From NCBI GenBank assembly GCA_002415895.1, contig DIAV01000330.1:3052-17551 (forward strand): 14,500 nucleotides of DNA, read 5' to 3'. The position numbers and the translations under genes were made by a program. The notes below the pieces were generated by a model. The model had not been told where the DNA came from and ran no database searches. It worked only from the letters and a program-made list of their open reading frames with translations. Source of the stretch: Anaerolineales bacterium UBA5069. GTDB taxonomy: Bacteria > Chloroflexota > Anaerolineae > Caldilineales > Caldilineaceae. Position 1 is the first letter of the stretch, and each line of letters begins with the position of its first letter. Below, one piece after another: positions 6,404-14,500 of the stretch.

Positions 6404-7366
6404 ATGGCGCAGTCGCATGAAAGCAATGTACGTAACGCCGCCGTAATGGTGCGCGAGCGGTTGGTTGCACTGGAAAAGGGCGCGGTCAAGCCGTCGCCCG
6501 CCACTGTCGAGGCGCTGCTTACCGGCATGGATGATGTAGCCGCCGAGCTGGATCGACTTGACGCCGACGGCATGGACGTGCGCGCCGAAGTGGTGCGCTT
6601 TGACAACCTGCAGCGTCGGCTGGCTTCTCATCCCAAAGCGATTGCCCGCGCCGCCGCGGGCCTGCCCGGCGGCTTGACCGCGCTGCGCGCCGCACATCCC
6701 CCTGCCGATGCACCCTGGTGGCAGGCCGACATTGTGCAGGCCGCGCGCGTGCGCCGCACCCTGCTTGAACTGGCGGGCATTGTTGCGGCCATTGCCGCTG
6801 TACTCGCACTCATCTACGTGGTCATTACCTTCGTCTTCCCGCCGGACCCGCGCGCAGTCGCCGTACTTACGGCGACCAACGACATTGACGCCCGCATTGC
6901 GCAGGAGGACTGGACCGGCGCGCTGCAGGTGGCAGAAGATGCCTACGCACAATGGCCCGACGACGCCGAGCTTGCCACCTGGGTGGGCGCGCTGGCCGAA
7001 AAGAATGATGACGCCGCGCGCGCCGCAACGGCGTTTGCCGATGCACAGCGCCTCACACAGGCTGATCCTATACGCTACTGGATTCTGCGCAGCGACACCT
7101 TTGCGCGCACCATGGATTTTGAGCAGGCCGTCGCCAGCGCACAAGCGGCGCTGGCCATTGCACCGGAGAACCCGGAGGCGACCTTTGCCGTGGGGCGCAC
7201 AGCCGAAGCCATTGGCGACAGAGACACCGCGCTTGAATATCTAAACAAGACCTACGAGCTTGCTGTGGAGAGCAACCCGCAGCTTGCGCTCAACGCACGC
7301 GTGCTTTGGGGCACGCTGGTTCAGCAGATCGAAATGCCCACACCCACAGGCACGATCACACCCTGA
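6404..7366 (+). CDS. Single-pass membrane protein with TPR-like C-terminal domain
   Basis: The 320-residue protein has a helical, Ala-rich N-terminal region (1-115), one hydrophobic segment (about 120-145, ending VVITFVF) and a C-terminal region of degenerate tetratricopeptide-like helices (about 158-300). The clearest units are DIDARIAQEDWTGALQVAED, FEQAVASAQAALAIAPENPE and GDRDTALEYLNKTYELA. TPR domains bind protein partners, so a scaffold role at the membrane is likely, but no partner is known. Arg-rich residues before the membrane segment (RVRR) suggest a cytoplasmic N-terminus and an outside C-terminus. There is no strong ribosome site; the ATG at 6404 is the first in-frame start after stops. 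It is followed after 12 bases by the large membrane protein, so the two probably form an operon. In the 144 bases upstream I see no clear promoter. Confidence 0.82.
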   Translation: MAQSHESNVRNAAVMVRERLVALEKGAVKPSPATVEALLTGMDDVAAELDRLDADGMDVRAEVVRFDNLQRRLASHPKAIARAAAGLPGGLTALRAAHPPADAPWWQADIVQAARVRRTLLELAGIVAAIAAVLALIYVVITFVFPPDPRAVAVLTATNDIDARIAQEDWTGALQVAEDAYAQWPDDAELATWVGALAEKNDDAARAATAFADAQRLTQADPIRYWILRSDTFARTMDFEQAVASAQAALAIAPENPEATFAVGRTAEAIGDRDTALEYLNKTYELAVESNPQLALNARVLWGTLVQQIEMPTPTGTITP

Positions 7367-7378
7367 CAAAAGCGCGTA

Positions 7379-10150
7379 ATGGCAACACATCGTAGTGAAG
7401 CAAAGGCGCTATGGCGCATTCATGGGGCCGTGCTGCTTGCGTACACGTTGGGCGCGCTGCTGCTCACGTGGCCGCTCGCGCGCCACTTTGCCACGCATGT
7501 GCCTGGCGACGGCATAGACGATCCTGCGCTCGCGTGGAATCTCTGGTGGATCAAGGCGCGCCTGGTTGACCAGCTCCAGCCCGACATTTTCCGCATGGGC
7601 TGGATGTTCCACCCCATCCAAATCAACCTTGCCTTCTTTACGCTCACCCCCCTCAATGGGCTGCTGAGCCTACCGCTGCAGCTTGCCTTTGGGCTTGTAC
7701 CCGCTGTCAATCTGCTGGTGATCGCGAGCTTTGTGTTGGGCGGCTATGGTATGTATCTGCTGGCGCGCGCTGTGCTCGCACCCATTGCGGCCACTGCAAC
7801 CGTAATGGGCACCGTGGGCAATGTGGGCAATGCGCGCGCGCTGCATGTGCATGGTGCGGCCTTTGCCGCCGGCTTTCTGTACGCATTCGCCGCGCCCAAG
7901 CTCTTCTATGTCGCGCTGGGGCAATTCAACATTGCATCGAGCCAGTGGCTGCCCTTCTGCGCGCTCTATGTGCTGCTGCTGCTGCGCGCCCGCACCGTGC
8001 CCCACGGGCTGCGCGCCGGTGCGCTGGCAGCACTTTTTCTGGTGCTCCAGGCGTGGGCCGAACTGACCTTCGCCTCCTTCCTGCTGCTCTTTGTGGCGCT
8101 GGCGGCAGCGGCAGCACTGGTTCTGATCGTGCGCGAGCGGCGCAGGCTGTGGTCACTGGCGGGCGGCTTCGCCCTCATGGGGCTGCTCTTTGTGCTGGGC
8201 ATGCTGCCGTACCTGGCTGCGATGGCCCCCGACCTGCTGCGCGAGGGCGATTTCTTTGGCAGCGGCGGCGGCTTCGCCAACCTCTACAGCGCCGATCTGG
8301 CCGGCTTCCTCCTGCCCACACGCCTGCACCCGTGGGCGGGCGACCGGGTGGCGACGCTCCCCTTCCCCAATGACAAGGGGCAGCACATTTTTCTGGGCTA
8401 TATCGCGCCGCTGCTGGCTGCTGTGGGTTTCGTGTGGCTGTGGAAGCGCGCGCGCGGGCAGGCGCTCTTTTGGGGCGCGGCCACAGCGGCCTTCTGGGCG
8501 CTCAGCCTCGGCCCGGCGCTGCGCTGGATGGGGCGCGATCTGCCCATCCCCGGCCCCTTTGCACTGGTGAGCCTGCTGCCTTTCTTCAATGGCAATCGCT
8601 ATCCCAGCCGCTACGGCGTGCCCCTGCTCATGTGCGTGGGCGTGCTCATGGCGGCGGGGTTGGTTGCTCTGCTACAGCAGCGCGTAACCGTACGACGGCG
8701 GCATGGCGCGCTGATTACAATGGCCGTCGTCGCGCTTATCACATTGGAGTCGCTCTCCGTTCCCCTGCCGCTCAGCAATTTTCACATCCCCGAAATCTAC
8801 CAGACGCTGGCACGTGAACCGGGCAACGGTGCGCTGCTCGAGTTGCCCACAGGCTGGCGCAACGGCGCGCGCGTGCTCGGCCGCTCGGACATCCTCATCA
8901 TGATGCAGCAGTGGCGGCAAACGGCGCACGGCAAGCCGCGCCTGGGCGGCAACACCTCGCGCAACCCGCCGCAGAAATTCCAGTACTTTACCGAGCACCC
9001 GCTGATTGGCGACCTGATCGCACTTATGAACAGCGACCAGCCGGGGCTGGAGAGCATGGCCGAGAACGTGGACCTGCTCATTGCTCGCCACACGCCCATT
9101 GCCGCACAGGAGCTTGCCGACCTGGGCATCACCTGGGTAACGCTGCATGAGGAAAAGGCCACGCCCCCGCTCATCCGCTTTGTGGAAGAGGCGCTGCCGC
9201 TGGACCTGGTGGAGGTGCGCACAGAGCCGGATTGGAGCGGCGCGCCTGAGACAATCCGGCTCTATCGCGTGCAACCGACCAACGCCTTCCTGCCGCGCAC
9301 CTATACACTCGCGGGTGCGGAGGCGGCAGAGGGCGCGTTTGCCTTCCTGGGCGAGGGCTGGTCAAGCGCGCGCACCACGGAAACTCGCTATGCGAACAGC
9401 AGCCGCGCCACACTGCTGCTGCCCCTGCCTGCGCAGGGTGGTGTGATTACGCTTGCGCCGGCCCTGCCCGCCGCGCCGCAGCTCTTCGCAAATGGTGTGC
9501 GCTTGCCCCCCGCCGCCGCGGATGCTTCGGGCAATGCCTACACGCTCCCTGCAGGCGTGGCCACTGTGCCCGTCTCCACGCTCGAAATGCGCTTCAGTGG
9601 CGGCGGTGTGCCCGTGCCAAGCCTGGCAACCGCGCCTTCTGCCGTTGGCACGACAGGTGCAACGCTGCCGCCCGGCGTTGTGCTCTTTGCGCGCAGCGCC
9701 GGCGAGCCAACCGGCAACTTTGCGCATCTTTGGGTTCAGGGCGTGGATGTTGCCCCCGGTACGCGTGGCTTCAACCTGGCTGCGCTTTCGCCGGAGGGCG
9801 CGCTGCTGGAGGCAGCGGTCTTTGACACCTTTGCCAGCGAGGAAGAATCGGCGCGCATGGCTGCGTGGCTGCGCGCGTGGCCGCCCGGCACACTCATCAT
9901 GGGGGCGGTGGCAGATGAAGGCTCGTATCACCTGACGTCCGATGCCATTAGCGCGCTCGGCACTGTGGGGCTTGCCGCTGAGGGAATTGGTCACTTTCGC
10001 CGCAGCCATGCCTTCATCGGTGTCACCGGCGCAACGCCCGGCAGCGCCCTGAGTGATCAATCGGACATCCGCGCTGCCGCCATATGGCTGGGCGCGCCGA
10101 TCGATGGCGCGCGTGCATATGGCCCAGTGAATGCGCTCAGCGTGCGGTGA
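7379..10150 (+). CDS. Polytopic membrane protein (GT-C-like) with C-terminal ILEI/FAM3 domain
   Basis: A 923-residue protein. Residues 1-465 hold about ten or more hydrophobic segments (for example 15-35, 105-130, 190-202, 211-250, 258-282, 338-356, 362-380, 412-432, 445-462). The first outside loop has acidic GDGIDDP (43-49) followed by NLWW, resembling the catalytic-loop layout of GT-C glycosyltransferases; this is an inference. Residues about 465-775 are soluble and beta-rich, probably extracytoplasmic. Residues about 783-885 match the ILEI domain seen in FAM3 cytokines and glycan-linked proteins: RGFNLAALSP, VFDTFASEEE, LRAWPPGTLIMGAVADEG and HAFIGVTG. The overall layout suggests envelope polysaccharide or glycolipid work, with the ILEI domain perhaps binding sugar. 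The start ATG lies 12 bases after the TPR gene and lacks a good ribosome site, which suggests translational coupling. No frameshift is visible. The enzyme activity is not proven by sequence. Confidence 0.88.
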   Translation: MATHRSEAKALWRIHGAVLLAYTLGALLLTWPLARHFATHVPGDGIDDPALAWNLWWIKARLVDQLQPDIFRMGWMFHPIQINLAFFTLTPLNGLLSLPLQLAFGLVPAVNLLVIASFVLGGYGMYLLARAVLAPIAATATVMGTVGNVGNARALHVHGAAFAAGFLYAFAAPKLFYVALGQFNIASSQWLPFCALYVLLLLRARTVPHGLRAGALAALFLVLQAWAELTFASFLLLFVALAAAAALVLIVRERRRLWSLAGGFALMGLLFVLGMLPYLAAMAPDLLREGDFFGSGGGFANLYSADLAGFLLPTRLHPWAGDRVATLPFPNDKGQHIFLGYIAPLLAAVGFVWLWKRARGQALFWGAATAAFWALSLGPALRWMGRDLPIPGPFALVSLLPFFNGNRYPSRYGVPLLMCVGVLMAAGLVALLQQRVTVRRRHGALITMAVVALITLESLSVPLPLSNFHIPEIYQTLAREPGNGALLELPTGWRNGARVLGRSDILIMMQQWRQTAHGKPRLGGNTSRNPPQKFQYFTEHPLIGDLIALMNSDQPGLESMAENVDLLIARHTPIAAQELADLGITWVTLHEEKATPPLIRFVEEALPLDLVEVRTEPDWSGAPETIRLYRVQPTNAFLPRTYTLAGAEAAEGAFAFLGEGWSSARTTETRYANSSRATLLLPLPAQGGVITLAPALPAAPQLFANGVRLPPAAADASGNAYTLPAGVATVPVSTLEMRFSGGGVPVPSLATAPSAVGTTGATLPPGVVLFARSAGEPTGNFAHLWVQGVDVAPGTRGFNLAALSPEGALLEAAVFDTFASEEESARMAAWLRAWPPGTLIMGAVADEGSYHLTSDAISALGTVGLAAEGIGHFRRSHAFIGVTGATPGSALSDQSDIRAAAIWLGAPIDGARAYGPVNALSVR

Positions 10151-10208
10151 TGACGGCTTAATGATCACTGATTGACCATTCCATTTCCTCCCCCACTCTG
10201 CGCTGTTC

Positions 10209-10237
10209 TTGCTCGCCGCGGCGCAGAATGCTAAAAT
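10209..10237 (+). promoter_or_regulatory. Promoter for the flavodoxin gene
   Basis: TTGCTC (10209-10214), 17 bases, TAAAAT (10232-10237), preceded by TGC, giving the extended -10 TGCTAAAAT. The predicted start lies about 40 bases before the ATG at 10286. Confidence 0.6.
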
Positions 10238-10285
10238 CGATGCATCCTTGCCGGATAGCCCGGCGCAACAGAGCAGGTGGAAACC

Positions 10286-10828
<543 letters not shown>

Positions 10829-10853
10829 AAGCGCAACAGCGAAGAGCGAAGAG

Positions 10854-11049
10854 CGAACGGCGACACAGAGTACACGGAGGGAACAGAGAAGCACAGAGAA
10901 AAGCAACGGCAGAACCGCAATTTGTTGGCGGCGCCGTCCGCAAGAATCATAAGAGCCGGTAGGCATTTCAGCCCACCGGCTCTTGTTTTTCTGCCGTTGC
11001 TTTACTCTGTGCTTCTCTGTTCCCTCCGTGTACTCTGTGTCGCCGTTCG
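10854..11049. repeat. 61-bp inverted repeat flanking a terminator (MITE-like)
   Basis: Positions 10854-10914 and 10989-11049 are reverse complements over 61 bases with a single mismatch (A versus T next to the AAAGCAACGGCAG end). A weaker match extends outward through the GAAGAGCG repeats on the left and CGCTCTTC on the right. The arms are built from ACAGAG/CTCTGTG words such as ACACAGAGTACACGGAGG. The 74-base centre holds the flavodoxin terminator. There is no transposase. It lies between converging genes and could be a nonautonomous mobile element or a structural transcription barrier. Confidence 0.88.
10951..10990 (+). terminator. Intrinsic terminator of the flavodoxin gene
   Basis: AAGAGCCGGT (10951-10960) pairs perfectly with ACCGGCTCTT (10975-10984); inner GGC/GCC can add pairs. 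A T-run (10986-10990) follows on the plus strand. It lies about 120 bases past the flavodoxin stop. On the minus strand only a weak T-rich stretch follows, so it is mainly one-directional. Confidence 0.85.
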
Positions 11050-11079
11050 CTGTGTCGCTCTTCCTTAAATCCCTGTATT

Positions 11080-12279
11080 TTATGGCATGAGCAGGCGCGC
11101 CGCGACGCGGTTAGCGTGGTGCAGCGCATCCGGCGGTACAGGCGCGCCCTCAGGCTGCACATCAGCGGGGCGCGGCCTGTCAAACCAGGCGCGCAGCGCG
11201 CTGCGACCGCACTCAATCAGCGCCTCACGCCGCGCATCCGTCATGTCAAACTCAAGCGTGCCATAGCCCTTGGCGGGCAGGCGCGCCACCATAGGCTCAA
11301 ACGCCTCAATCACCATCTTGTCGCGTGCGCTGGTCATGGTATTCACCATGCGCGTGAGCCGCTGCACAGCACGCAGGTGGGCCAGGTTCAGGCCCCCCAC
11401 CGGCGCTGTGGGTGCGGGCACATTGCCGGGTACAGGCAGGCTCTCGTCAATGAGCAACCCCAGCACGCTGTCGCCGCTGTGGGCGCCAATCAACGCACGC
11501 ACGTAAGGCTCGTTTGAAACCAGCAGTTCGATGGGAAAGCCGGAGAGCAGACCCCCATCCACCATGATATGCCCCTCGAGCGAGCCGCCCAGATAGGTGC
11601 CCCAGTCGCCCTGCCAAACCACATCATCCCACAAGAAGGGCAGGTTCATGGACATGCGCACCGCCCACACAACAGGGCAGTGGGGCGCCGTGCGGTGACT
11701 GAGGACGCGCAGGCGCGCCGCGGTTGTGTCTGCCACAATTACAGAAAGGTCAGTGCCTGTGGCCGCGTGGAACTGGGCCAGCGTCTGCGTGCCAAAGCGG
11801 CGCGGCTGCCGCTTGAAGTAACCTGTGTTGAGCAAGTCGGTGAGCCAGATCATAAAAGCGTCGGCAGCATACCAGCCGCCGCGCTCAACAAAGGCCATGA
11901 GGTTGCGATGGACGGGGAAGCGCAGCAGCGCCGCAGACATGGCGTCATCCAGCCGCTTTTCAACGAAGCCGGGCACCATGGGAAGATCGACATCGCGAAA
12001 GAAGGCGCGCGTCGCGCTCTGCTGAATCTCGTCGCGGCTGAAGGGGGGCGGCTCGCCCAGAAAGCCGCGCATAAGTGACGCGCCGCCCTGCTTGCGCGCC
12101 ACGGCGGTTGCCAACTCGCCGGGGCTGTAGCCCGCGGCCACAAGTGTGGCAATGATTGCGCCGGCCGACGTGCCCACCAGCCGCCCTACCTGATGGTTGC
12201 GCGCCTGCAGTTCATAGAGCGCGCCAATAAAAATGACGCCGCGCGCCCCACCTCCTTCAAAAACCAGATCATAGCGCAT
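11080..12279 (-). CDS. Patatin-like phospholipase family protein
   Basis: A 399-residue predicted serine acyl hydrolase that would cleave phospholipid or other acyl esters. Motifs: oxyanion hole GGGARG (9-14), nucleophile elbow GTSAG (36-40, Ser38), and DGG (241-243, Asp241), giving the complete Ser-Asp dyad of the patatin family. Residues about 110-160 form an insert rich in aromatic residues (WYAADAFMIWL), possibly a lipid-facing lid. There is no signal peptide; the protein starts straight into the first beta strand (MRYDLVFEGGGARG), so it is probably cytoplasmic or delivered by an unknown route. AAGGA lies about nine bases before the ATG at 12279. It is 91 bases downstream of the cadherin-like gene on the same strand, separated by a hairpin and a 17-bp direct repeat; no clear promoter is seen, so it may be partly co-transcribed. 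Family identity is secure; the substrate is unknown. Confidence 0.94.
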   Translation of the reverse strand: MRYDLVFEGGGARGVIFIGALYELQARNHQVGRLVGTSAGAIIATLVAAGYSPGELATAVARKQGGASLMRGFLGEPPPFSRDEIQQSATRAFFRDVDLPMVPGFVEKRLDDAMSAALLRFPVHRNLMAFVERGGWYAADAFMIWLTDLLNTGYFKRQPRRFGTQTLAQFHAATGTDLSVIVADTTAARLRVLSHRTAPHCPVVWAVRMSMNLPFLWDDVVWQGDWGTYLGGSLEGHIMVDGGLLSGFPIELLVSNEPYVRALIGAHSGDSVLGLLIDESLPVPGNVPAPTAPVGGLNLAHLRAVQRLTRMVNTMTSARDKMVIEAFEPMVARLPAKGYGTLEFDMTDARREALIECGRSALRAWFDRPRPADVQPEGAPVPPDALHHANRVAARLLMP

Positions 12280-12304
12280 TGTCGTCGTCCTTGTGATCTG
12301 CGCC

Positions 12305-12343
12305 GATGGGAGATCGGCTGTGATGGGAGATCGGCTGTGATGG
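12305..12343. repeat. 17-bp tandem direct repeat upstream of the patatin gene
   Basis: GATGGGAGATCGGCTGT occurs twice without a gap (12305-12321, 12322-12338), followed by a partial third copy GATGG. It lies 25-65 bases before the patatin start. It may be a regulator site or simple slippage. Confidence 0.85.
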
Positions 12344-12353
12344 AGCTGTGCAG

Positions 12354-12390
12354 AAGTGACTGCGTCCCGCCTACGGCAACGCAGTCACTT
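12354..12390. terminator. Hairpin spanning the stop codon of the cadherin-like gene
   Basis: AAGTGACTGCGT (12354-12365) pairs perfectly with ACGCAGTCACTT (12379-12390) around a 13-base loop that contains the stop codon (12371-12373). No T-tract follows on either strand. It may slow or end transcription of the cadherin-like gene, or protect the mRNA end. Confidence 0.55.
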
Positions 12391-14500
12391 CGATTGTAAA
12401 GGCTGTACCCGGCCCTGCGCAATTGGCCTCATTCGCCACATTGAAGGCAAACGCGGTGTCAATGTCTGCGCCCTCCCACACCACAGCGAGGCTGACGAGA
12501 TTGTTGTCAATGTCGGCCTGCGTGAAGACGCCGCACGCTTCCAGCGCCTCGCCATCAAGCCGCAGCGTGCCTTCCGCAGGCTGTGCGATCATTGTATAGA
12601 CGACGCCGGACGCCTCGCTGTCGACATCGCGCGCAGAGAGCATGGCGTTGGTGACGGTGGGCGTAATGCTTGCCGTGGGCGTCGCCATTGCCGTTGTCGT
12701 TATGCCCGGGCTGGCTGATGCCAGCGTCGGTGCGTCCGCCACAGGGGCAACGGTCATTTCGATTGTCTCTTGTGCGGCTTCCTGGTTGGCCGCACCCGAG
12801 CCGTCGCGGTAGTCGACAACAAGGGCATCTGTGCCGTTATAGTCGGGGGCGCCCTGGTAAACAAGCGCGTTCGCGTCTGCCAGCCATGCATTGATGGCCG
12901 CAAGAGTGCCGCGAATGACAACCCCATTCGTCAACAAGTCTGTCTCTGTGAGGACACTGGTGGGTAGAGCGGCCGCCGTGAGTGTGCCATGCGCCACAGT
13001 GACAGTAAGCGTGGCCGTCTCAGCAGGCTGCAGGTCTGCATCAGTAATCGTCATCAATCCGCCGACGGAAAGCGGCGCATCCTCATTGACAGTGGCCGGC
13101 GCGGCCGCTGTGACAACAGGCTGATTGTTCACTGCCACGATACTCACGGTGGCCACGGCCGCGTTGCTTGCCTGCGCCGGCGCGCCATTATCCCCCACTC
13201 TGAAGTTGATTATGCGTGGGGTTGTCGTTGGATTCGCGCTTGTATTGTTGTAACGCACACTCTTCAGCACATTTTGCCACGCCGTGTAGGACGCCGGCGA
13301 CGCCGGGCCGGTAAGCAGGAGTTGCCCGTTTGCGGCATTGTACGCGCCCACCGTAATCCCGGAAGCACCCACGGCAGTCAGCGTCTCCGCCGCGCCGTCG
13401 GGCCGGTTGGAAAGCTCAATCGTGGCTGCGGCAATGCTGTTCCCCTCAATATCGGTAATCGTCACAGCGCCCGGTGCGAGCACAATTGCCCCCGCGGCCT
13501 CGGTGAAGGTCGCGCTGACATCCGTACCGGCCAGTGAAGGGCCATTCAGGTCCAGCACTGGCGCATCATTCACCGCGTTGATCGTAATCGCGCCCACGGC
13601 TGATGTGGTACGCGGGCCGGGCGTCGCACTGTCGCCATCATTCACGGTGACTGTCATCGTTGTCGAGCCAAAGACGTTGAGCGGCCCCTGGTAGTTGATG
13701 GGGTTGGCATTGTTCAGTTGTGCCAGCGTGCCATCCAGCACGAGCCGATTCGGGGCGATGAGCGTGCCCACCGGCGGCGCGCCCGTATAGGAGAGCACGC
13801 CGTTCTGCACGGTGATGGTCATGCGCATGGTGGTCGACAACGAATCTGGATCGGCCACACCGATGGACGGGTGAATGTTGATGAGGACATCCTCATCTAC
13901 CGTGATGGGCTGGAGCGTGACCACGGGCGGATCATTGATGGCCCCCACCGTGAAGTTGCTGGCAGCGTCCGGCGCCGAGAGATTTGTGGGGGCGGTGGTT
14001 GAACCGTCATTGAACCTGACGGTCAGCGTGTCGTTGCCCAGGTAGTTGGCGGTGGCCCTGTACACAAGCGCATTGCTCTGCGCCTTCCAGGTGTTGATCG
14101 CGGCGACCGTGCCCCGAATCACCACCTGCGCCGCAGGGTTGGCCGACACCGTCAGGCCTGCAGGTGTGGCCGGGCTGACGGTCAGCGCGCCGTGCAGTAC
14201 GGTGGCTGTCAGCACGGCGGTGTTGCCGGCTATCGTGTCCACGTCGGCAATTGCGATGAGTCCGCCAACCGATACGGGTGCGGTCTCGTCGGCGTTGGGC
14301 ACCTGCGCCAGCGACAGCGTGGGCGCGTCGTTGACGGCGGCCACTGTAAAGCCCTTGACAACGGGCGTCGCCGCCAGGTTGGTTGGCGTTGCCGTGGCGC
14401 CGTCGCTGAAGCGCACGGTAAGCGTTTCGCTCCCAAAGTAGTTGGCGATGCCCTGGTAGACCAGCGCGTTCGTGCCCGCCTTCCACGCGTTCAGCGCCGC
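12371..14500 (-). CDS. Large cadherin-like / CSPG repeat surface protein, C-terminal 709 residues (5' end outside window)
   Basis: The frame is open to the window edge, so the N-terminus is missing. The visible part is an array of beta-sandwich repeats of about 120-150 residues, joined by linkers AVNDAPTL (near 14332), AINDPPVV (13936), AVNDAPVL (13570), AVNNQPVV (13129) and PVADAPTL (12739). Several repeats share GGLIAIADVD or GGLMTITDAD, VVIRGTVAAINTW or VIRGTLAAINAW, ALVYQG or ALVYRA, and DTLTVRFNDG. The DAD/DVD and NDG positions fit calcium-binding cadherin-like domains. The last repeat contains GVFTQADIDNNLVSL, the signature of CSPG (NG2) repeats, after a Thr-rich linker. The protein ends TAFTIEVTALP with no sorting motif, membrane segment or secretion domain. 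Such proteins are usually secreted or surface adhesins; export cannot be seen because the N-terminus is absent. Composition is Ala/Thr/Val-rich with few Lys or Cys. Confidence 0.88.
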   Translation of the reverse strand, partial: AALNAWKAGTNALVYQGIANYFGSETLTVRFSDGATATPTNLAATPVVKGFTVAAVNDAPTLSLAQVPNADETAPVSVGGLIAIADVDTIAGNTAVLTATVLHGALTVSPATPAGLTVSANPAAQVVIRGTVAAINTWKAQSNALVYRATANYLGNDTLTVRFNDGSTTAPTNLSAPDAASNFTVGAINDPPVVTLQPITVDEDVLINIHPSIGVADPDSLSTTMRMTITVQNGVLSYTGAPPVGTLIAPNRLVLDGTLAQLNNANPINYQGPLNVFGSTTMTVTVNDGDSATPGPRTTSAVGAITINAVNDAPVLDLNGPSLAGTDVSATFTEAAGAIVLAPGAVTITDIEGNSIAAATIELSNRPDGAAETLTAVGASGITVGAYNAANGQLLLTGPASPASYTAWQNVLKSVRYNNTSANPTTTPRIINFRVGDNGAPAQASNAAVATVSIVAVNNQPVVTAAAPATVNEDAPLSVGGLMTITDADLQPAETATLTVTVAHGTLTAAALPTSVLTETDLLTNGVVIRGTLAAINAWLADANALVYQGAPDYNGTDALVVDYRDGSGAANQEAAQETIEMTVAPVADAPTLASASPGITTTAMATPTASITPTVTNAMLSARDVDSEASGVVYTMIAQPAEGTLRLDGEALEACGVFTQADIDNNLVSLAVVWEGADIDTAFAFNVANEANCAGPGTAFTIEVTALP

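Noticed and set aside
5255..7144. 629-codon antisense frame across the metallo-hydrolase and TPR genes
   Set aside because: It spans two genes with clear motifs and starts, and its His/Gly/Ala-rich product is typical of a shadow frame.
10854..11049. Insertion sequence
   Set aside because: The interior is only 74 bases and contains a terminator, with no transposase and no obvious target duplication.

Overview
The window looks like a piece of a GC-rich bacterial chromosome. It has Shine-Dalgarno sites (AAAGGAG), -10/-35 promoters and short intergenic gaps, and shows no rRNA, tRNA, CRISPR array or transposase. The gene mix suggests Chloroflexota (Anaerolineae or Caldilineae-like) or a similar environmental lineage: a tandem, eukaryote-like phosphofructokinase beside a PPi-type one, a polytopic membrane protein carrying an ILEI/FAM3 domain, long cadherin-like surface repeats, and intergenic heptamer and CTCTGTG-type repeats. 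The lineage is an inference from these features; no marker gene is present.

Layout. Positions 1-3132 hold two phosphofructokinases on the minus strand. The upstream one (3132-901) is a complete two-lobed enzyme of 743 residues that matches animal PFK along its whole length, with an active ATP-type N half and a degenerate, regulatory-like C half. The downstream one (575 to beyond position 1) has the Asp and Lys markers of PPi-dependent enzymes. Each has its own extended -10 promoter. The gap between them carries an inverted array of heptamer repeats. Positions 3133-3534 are a divergent control region: the PFK promoter and a leader with two hairpins on one strand, and a good TTGACG-N17-TATAGT promoter on the other.

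Plus strand, 3535-10828: a kinase-fold-like protein of unknown function with IQR/VQR motifs in its N-terminal region; a metallo-beta-lactamase-fold hydrolase with an altered metal motif and its own promoter plus operator-like palindrome; a likely two-gene operon of a single-pass TPR protein and a 923-residue membrane protein (GT-C-like N half, ILEI domain near the C-terminus); and a long-chain flavodoxin with its own promoter.

Positions 10829-11079 contain an intrinsic terminator nested inside a 61-bp inverted repeat, between converging genes. The minus strand then carries a patatin-like phospholipase (12279-11080) and the C-terminal 709 residues of a large cadherin-like repeat protein (14500-12371, open at the window edge).

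Functionally the window mixes central carbon metabolism (two PFKs that could be controlled differently), electron transfer (flavodoxin), and cell-envelope or surface functions (membrane ILEI protein, TPR protein, cadherin repeats). Only the PFK pair and the TPR/membrane pair look like functionally linked neighbours. The most unusual items are the eukaryotic-type PFK, the putative kinase with IQR motifs, the ILEI-membrane fusion, and the structured intergenic repeats.
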